64,000 nucleotides of DNA, from contig NZ_CP022999.1 of the NCBI RefSeq assembly GCF_002277895.1, positions 186,001 through 250,000 of the forward strand. Direction: 5' to 3'. Shown piece by piece: positions 61,485 through 64,000 of the stretch (its first letter is position 1; each line of letters begins with the position of its first letter). The position numbers were made by a program, and so were the translations under genes. The DNA is from Rhizobium sp. 11515TR (GTDB taxonomy: Bacteria; Pseudomonadota; Alphaproteobacteria; Rhizobiales; Rhizobiaceae). The notes under the pieces are model-generated. The model was not told the origin of the DNA. It saw only the letters and a list, made by a program, of their open reading frames with translations, and ran no database searches.

Positions 61485-61625
61485 CAAACAACCTCTCGTT
61501 CACTCAGCTGCCCAAATATAATGATTCGGCGGTAACGGGGTGTTATAAGTTGTTACATTTTGTTTCAAAATTAAGGCGGTCTAGCAGTCTCATGGCGACG
61601 CCACAACTTCATTTTTTATTCGAGG

Positions 61626-61656
61626 TATTATTTATATCGTATTGATATAAATAATA
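61626..61656. repeat. AT-rich perfect inverted repeat
   Basis: TATTATTTATATC at 61626-61638 pairs perfectly with GATATAAATAATA at 61644-61656 around five bases, in an AT-rich stretch between two minus-strand genes. It may be an operator for the small gene at 61484 or a weak terminator for the oxidoreductase gene ending at 61700. Confidence 0.6.
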
Positions 61657-61699
61657 TTTACTGTGAAAATTCCAGCGAAGATCTATAGCCCGCGTCGGC

Positions 61700-63742
61700 T
61701 CACAGAAGCGAGCAATACCGCAGCGCGTCGTAAATCGCCGCGTGGATATTACGGCTTGCAATCGCGTCACCGATGCGGATCAAATCGAAGGAAGCGGCTT
61801 CGTTCTTGACGGGCAGCGGCGAGCGGCGGGCGATCAATGCAGGATAATCGACCGCGCCCAAGTTACGCGATAAGGGCTTCAGCTCCAGGTAAAGCTCATC
61901 ATTCGCGACGGTACCGTGTTCGACGACCACCTGGGATACTCTGCGTTCCCATTGCGTCTCCTCTGAGAAATCCGACCCGAGGACGGCGACGAGCGCATTG
62001 CCATCGCGTCGCACCGATTTCAGCCTGGTATTGATGGTGACACGGACATTCTTCTCGGCGAAGGTCTTGGCATAGGGCACATGGTTCATGCCGCCCATCT
62101 CCGGCGCAAAGAAGCGCTCCGGCGAGACGAGTTCCAGTTCGGCGCCGCCATTGGCGATGACTTCGGCCGCGGACATGCCCGGATGTCCGCCATTGTCGTC
62201 ATAGAGCAGAACTTGACCCTCGGCCTTTACGGCGCCGGCCAGAATGTCCCAGGAGGAGGTGACAAGGCTATCGCCGCTCTCCAGCTCCGGAGATTGCGCG
62301 ATACCGCCCGTCGCCACGACGACGAGATTGGGCTCGAACGCCATAACATCATCCGCCCCGGCATAGACGTCATAGTGGATAGTAACATCGAGACGCTCCA
62401 GCTCTGCCAGTCGCCAATCGATGATGCCGATCATCTCCTTGCGGCGTGGGTTGCGCGTGAGCAGATTCACCTGGCCGCCGGCCCTGCCGCTCGCCTCCAG
62501 CACGTCGACCTTATGGCCGCGCTCAGCCAGCACACGCGCCGCCTCCAGGCCCGCAGCCCCGGCACCGATGACGACAGCCTTGCGCGACGCCGCCGCGCGC
62601 TCGATCCGATGCGGCATCTCGGCCTCGCGGCCGGTAGCCGCATTGTGAATACAGAGCGCCTCGCCACCTTCATAGATCCGGTCGAGACAATAGGTCGCGC
62701 CGACGCAGGGGCGGATATTGGCCTCCTGCCCGGACATTACCTTGTTGACGATGTGCGGATCAGCGATATGGGCGCGTGTCATGCCGACCATATCGAGCTT
62801 GCCTTCCGCGATTGCATGACGCGCCGTCGCGACATCGCCGATGCGGGCGGCGTGGAAGACTGGGAACTTCGTCGCCGCCCTCACCTCGCCGGCAAAATCG
62901 AGATGCGGTGCCGAGGCCATGCCCTGGATCGGAATGACATTGTTGAGCGCCGCGTCGCTATCGATGTGGCCGCGAATGATATTGAGGAAATCGATGTTCC
63001 CCGACGCAACCAGCCGCCTAGCGATCTCGACGCCTTCCTCCCGCGAAAGCCCCTTTTCCCAATCCTCGTCAGCGACCATGCGCATGCCGACGATGAAATC
63101 CGGGCCGACCGCCTTGCGGATGGCCTCTGTCATCATCATCGAAAACCGCATGCGGTTTTCAAGCGAACCGCCGAATTCGTCATCGCGCCGGTTCGTTGCC
63201 GGTGACCAGAAGCCGTCGGTCAGATGGCCATAGGCCTCGATCTCGATACCGTCCAGACCGGCGGCCTGCATGCGTTGCGCCGCCGCGGCAAAGTCTCCAA
63301 TGATGCGCTCGATATCCCAATCTTCCGCCGTCTTCGGAAAGGCGCGATGCGCCGGCTCGCGGATCGGCGATGGCGCCAGTACCGGCAGCCAATCGCCCTT
63401 GTTCCAGCCGGTGCGACGGCCGAGATGGGTCAACTGGATCATGACAGCAGCCCCGAACTCGTGACAATCGTCCGCAAGCTTCTTCAGCCAGGGCACGATC
63501 TCATCGCGATAGGCATGGAGGTTGCCGAAGGCCGGCGGCGAATCCGCCGAGACGATCGCCGAGCCCGCCGTCATCGTCAGTGCGATGCCACCCTTTGCCT
63601 TCTCGCGATGATAGAGCCTGTAACGATCCGTCGGCATGCCGCCTTCCGAATAGGCCGGCTCATGCGCCGTCGACATGATGCGGTTCTTCAGCGTCAGGTG
63701 CTTGAGCTGATAGGGCTGGAGCAAGGGATCGTTGGAGGTCAT
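61700..63742 (-). CDS. NADH:flavin oxidoreductase, old yellow enzyme family, StcD-like
   Basis: 680 residues. The N-terminal OYE barrel opens NDPLLQPYQLKHLTLKNRIM and has MIQLTHLGRRTGWNKGDWLP, DGIEIEAYGHLTDGFWSPAT NRR (the substrate/FMN HxxxQFxSP-type block) and ENRMRFSMMM. An iron-sulfur segment reads CVGATYCLDRIYEGGEALC, with three Cys where the 2,4-dienoyl-CoA reductase type has four. A C-terminal FAD/NAD domain starts KAVVIGAGAAGLEAARVLAE. The whole resembles N-methylproline demethylase StcD of stachydrine breakdown in rhizobia. The exact substrate is uncertain. It is preceded by a gene for an EamA transporter on the same strand. Confidence 0.85.
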   Translation of the reverse strand: MTSNDPLLQPYQLKHLTLKNRIMSTAHEPAYSEGGMPTDRYRLYHREKAKGGIALTMTAGSAIVSADSPPAFGNLHAYRDEIVPWLKKLADDCHEFGAAVMIQLTHLGRRTGWNKGDWLPVLAPSPIREPAHRAFPKTAEDWDIERIIGDFAAAAQRMQAAGLDGIEIEAYGHLTDGFWSPATNRRDDEFGGSLENRMRFSMMMTEAIRKAVGPDFIVGMRMVADEDWEKGLSREEGVEIARRLVASGNIDFLNIIRGHIDSDAALNNVIPIQGMASAPHLDFAGEVRAATKFPVFHAARIGDVATARHAIAEGKLDMVGMTRAHIADPHIVNKVMSGQEANIRPCVGATYCLDRIYEGGEALCIHNAATGREAEMPHRIERAAASRKAVVIGAGAAGLEAARVLAERGHKVDVLEASGRAGGQVNLLTRNPRRKEMIGIIDWRLAELERLDVTIHYDVYAGADDVMAFEPNLVVVATGGIAQSPELESGDSLVTSSWDILAGAVKAEGQVLLYDDNGGHPGMSAAEVIANGGAELELVSPERFFAPEMGGMNHVPYAKTFAEKNVRVTINTRLKSVRRDGNALVAVLGSDFSEETQWERRVSQVVVEHGTVANDELYLELKPLSRNLGAVDYPALIARRSPLPVKNEAASFDLIRIGDAIASRNIHAAIYDALRYCSLL

Positions 63743-63809
63743 GTCGCTTTCATCGCTTTTATGAAGTCGAGGCTCGAACCGCTATCTTTGCTGAGACAAG
63801 AAGTTATGG

Positions 63810-64000
63810 CTATAGCCGATTGACGGGAGTCCGACGGCGGCGGCTATGCCGCAGATCGATCGCGGTATGGCAGACGATTGTCGCGAAGATGATCGCCCCA
63901 CCGACAAAAGTGGCAACCGGCGGCATCTCGGAGAAGAAGAGCCACACCCAGAAAGGCGTCAGCACGATTTCCATCGAGCTGATAAGCGCAGCGTCGGCAG
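63810..64000 (-). CDS. EamA/DMT-family transporter, 3' end only
   Basis: The minus strand from the window edge to a TAG at 63810 encodes about 62 residues: SSMEIVLTPFWVWLFFSEMP, then PPVATFVGGAIIFATIVCHT and a basic tail DLRHSRRRRTPVNRL. The E-x-V-x-x-P-x-W-x-W-L-F-F-x-E-x-P pattern is the last conserved helix pair of EamA (RhaT/DMT) exporters. The start lies outside the window. The substrate is unknown. Confidence 0.8.
   Translation of the reverse strand, partial: ADAALISSMEIVLTPFWVWLFFSEMPPVATFVGGAIIFATIVCHTAIDLRHSRRRRTPVNRL

Overview
The window reads as a chromosomal stretch of a Rhizobiales alphaproteobacterium, most likely Rhizobium or a close relative. The evidence is a dctA/dctB/dctD symbiosis-type locus with a sigma-54 promoter, a DUF982 protein, a DUF1127 protein followed by an anti-Shine-Dalgarno sRNA array, rhizobial-type KpsE/KpsM/KpsC capsule genes, and GC-rich, tightly overlapping operons. 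No tRNA, rRNA or CRISPR array was seen. All names come from reading the sequence; no database search was run.

Positions 1 to about 25.4 kb form a surface-polysaccharide island. It holds a partial KpsE-type exporter subunit, a KpsC-type two-module transferase, GT4 glycosyltransferases, several FkbM-like or class I methyltransferases, a lone KpsM permease and a second KpsE paralogue. It also holds a secreted beta-helix (pectate-lyase-like) protein, two Hint-domain proteins and an outer-membrane barrel. A short 'YR-LGR-P' DUF4214-like module recurs in four of its proteins. Two insertion sequences lie in one methyltransferase gene: an IS3-family (IS2 group) element inside the coding sequence with a 5-bp target duplication, and an IS66-family element between ribosome binding site and start codon with an 8-bp duplication. 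Removing both restores a 314-codon reading frame.

Positions 25.4 to 42 kb are mostly core functions: small regulators, a NUDIX hydrolase, the divergent dctA / dctBD locus, an orphan PLP-fold protein, a YghU-type glutathione transferase, DUF1127 with four hairpins that display CTCCTCCC, a TPP-riboswitch-controlled thiMED-SDR operon, and uppP.

Positions 41.9 to 61.1 kb form a coherent catabolic super-locus that I read as D-apiose and apioside utilisation. A GntR/FCD regulator lies divergent to a Rubisco-like protein (OiaX) and a DUF1537 kinase (OiaK). Then come ApnO, an RbsABC-type sugar importer with a DUF2291 lipoprotein, ApsD, ApnL and a DhaK/DhaL pair. A further operon encodes a MalEFGK-type importer and a cytoplasmic DUF5060/DUF4038 (apiosidase-like) glycoside hydrolase. 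The sequence CTCAT(T/C)ATACCA occurs upstream of three transcription units of this locus, which suggests one regulator controls glycoside import, hydrolysis and oxidation of apiose. This predicted apioside import-and-cleavage arm is the most interesting candidate system in the window.

The right end holds a small unknown protein, a StcD-like flavin oxidoreductase and the 3' end of an EamA-type transporter.
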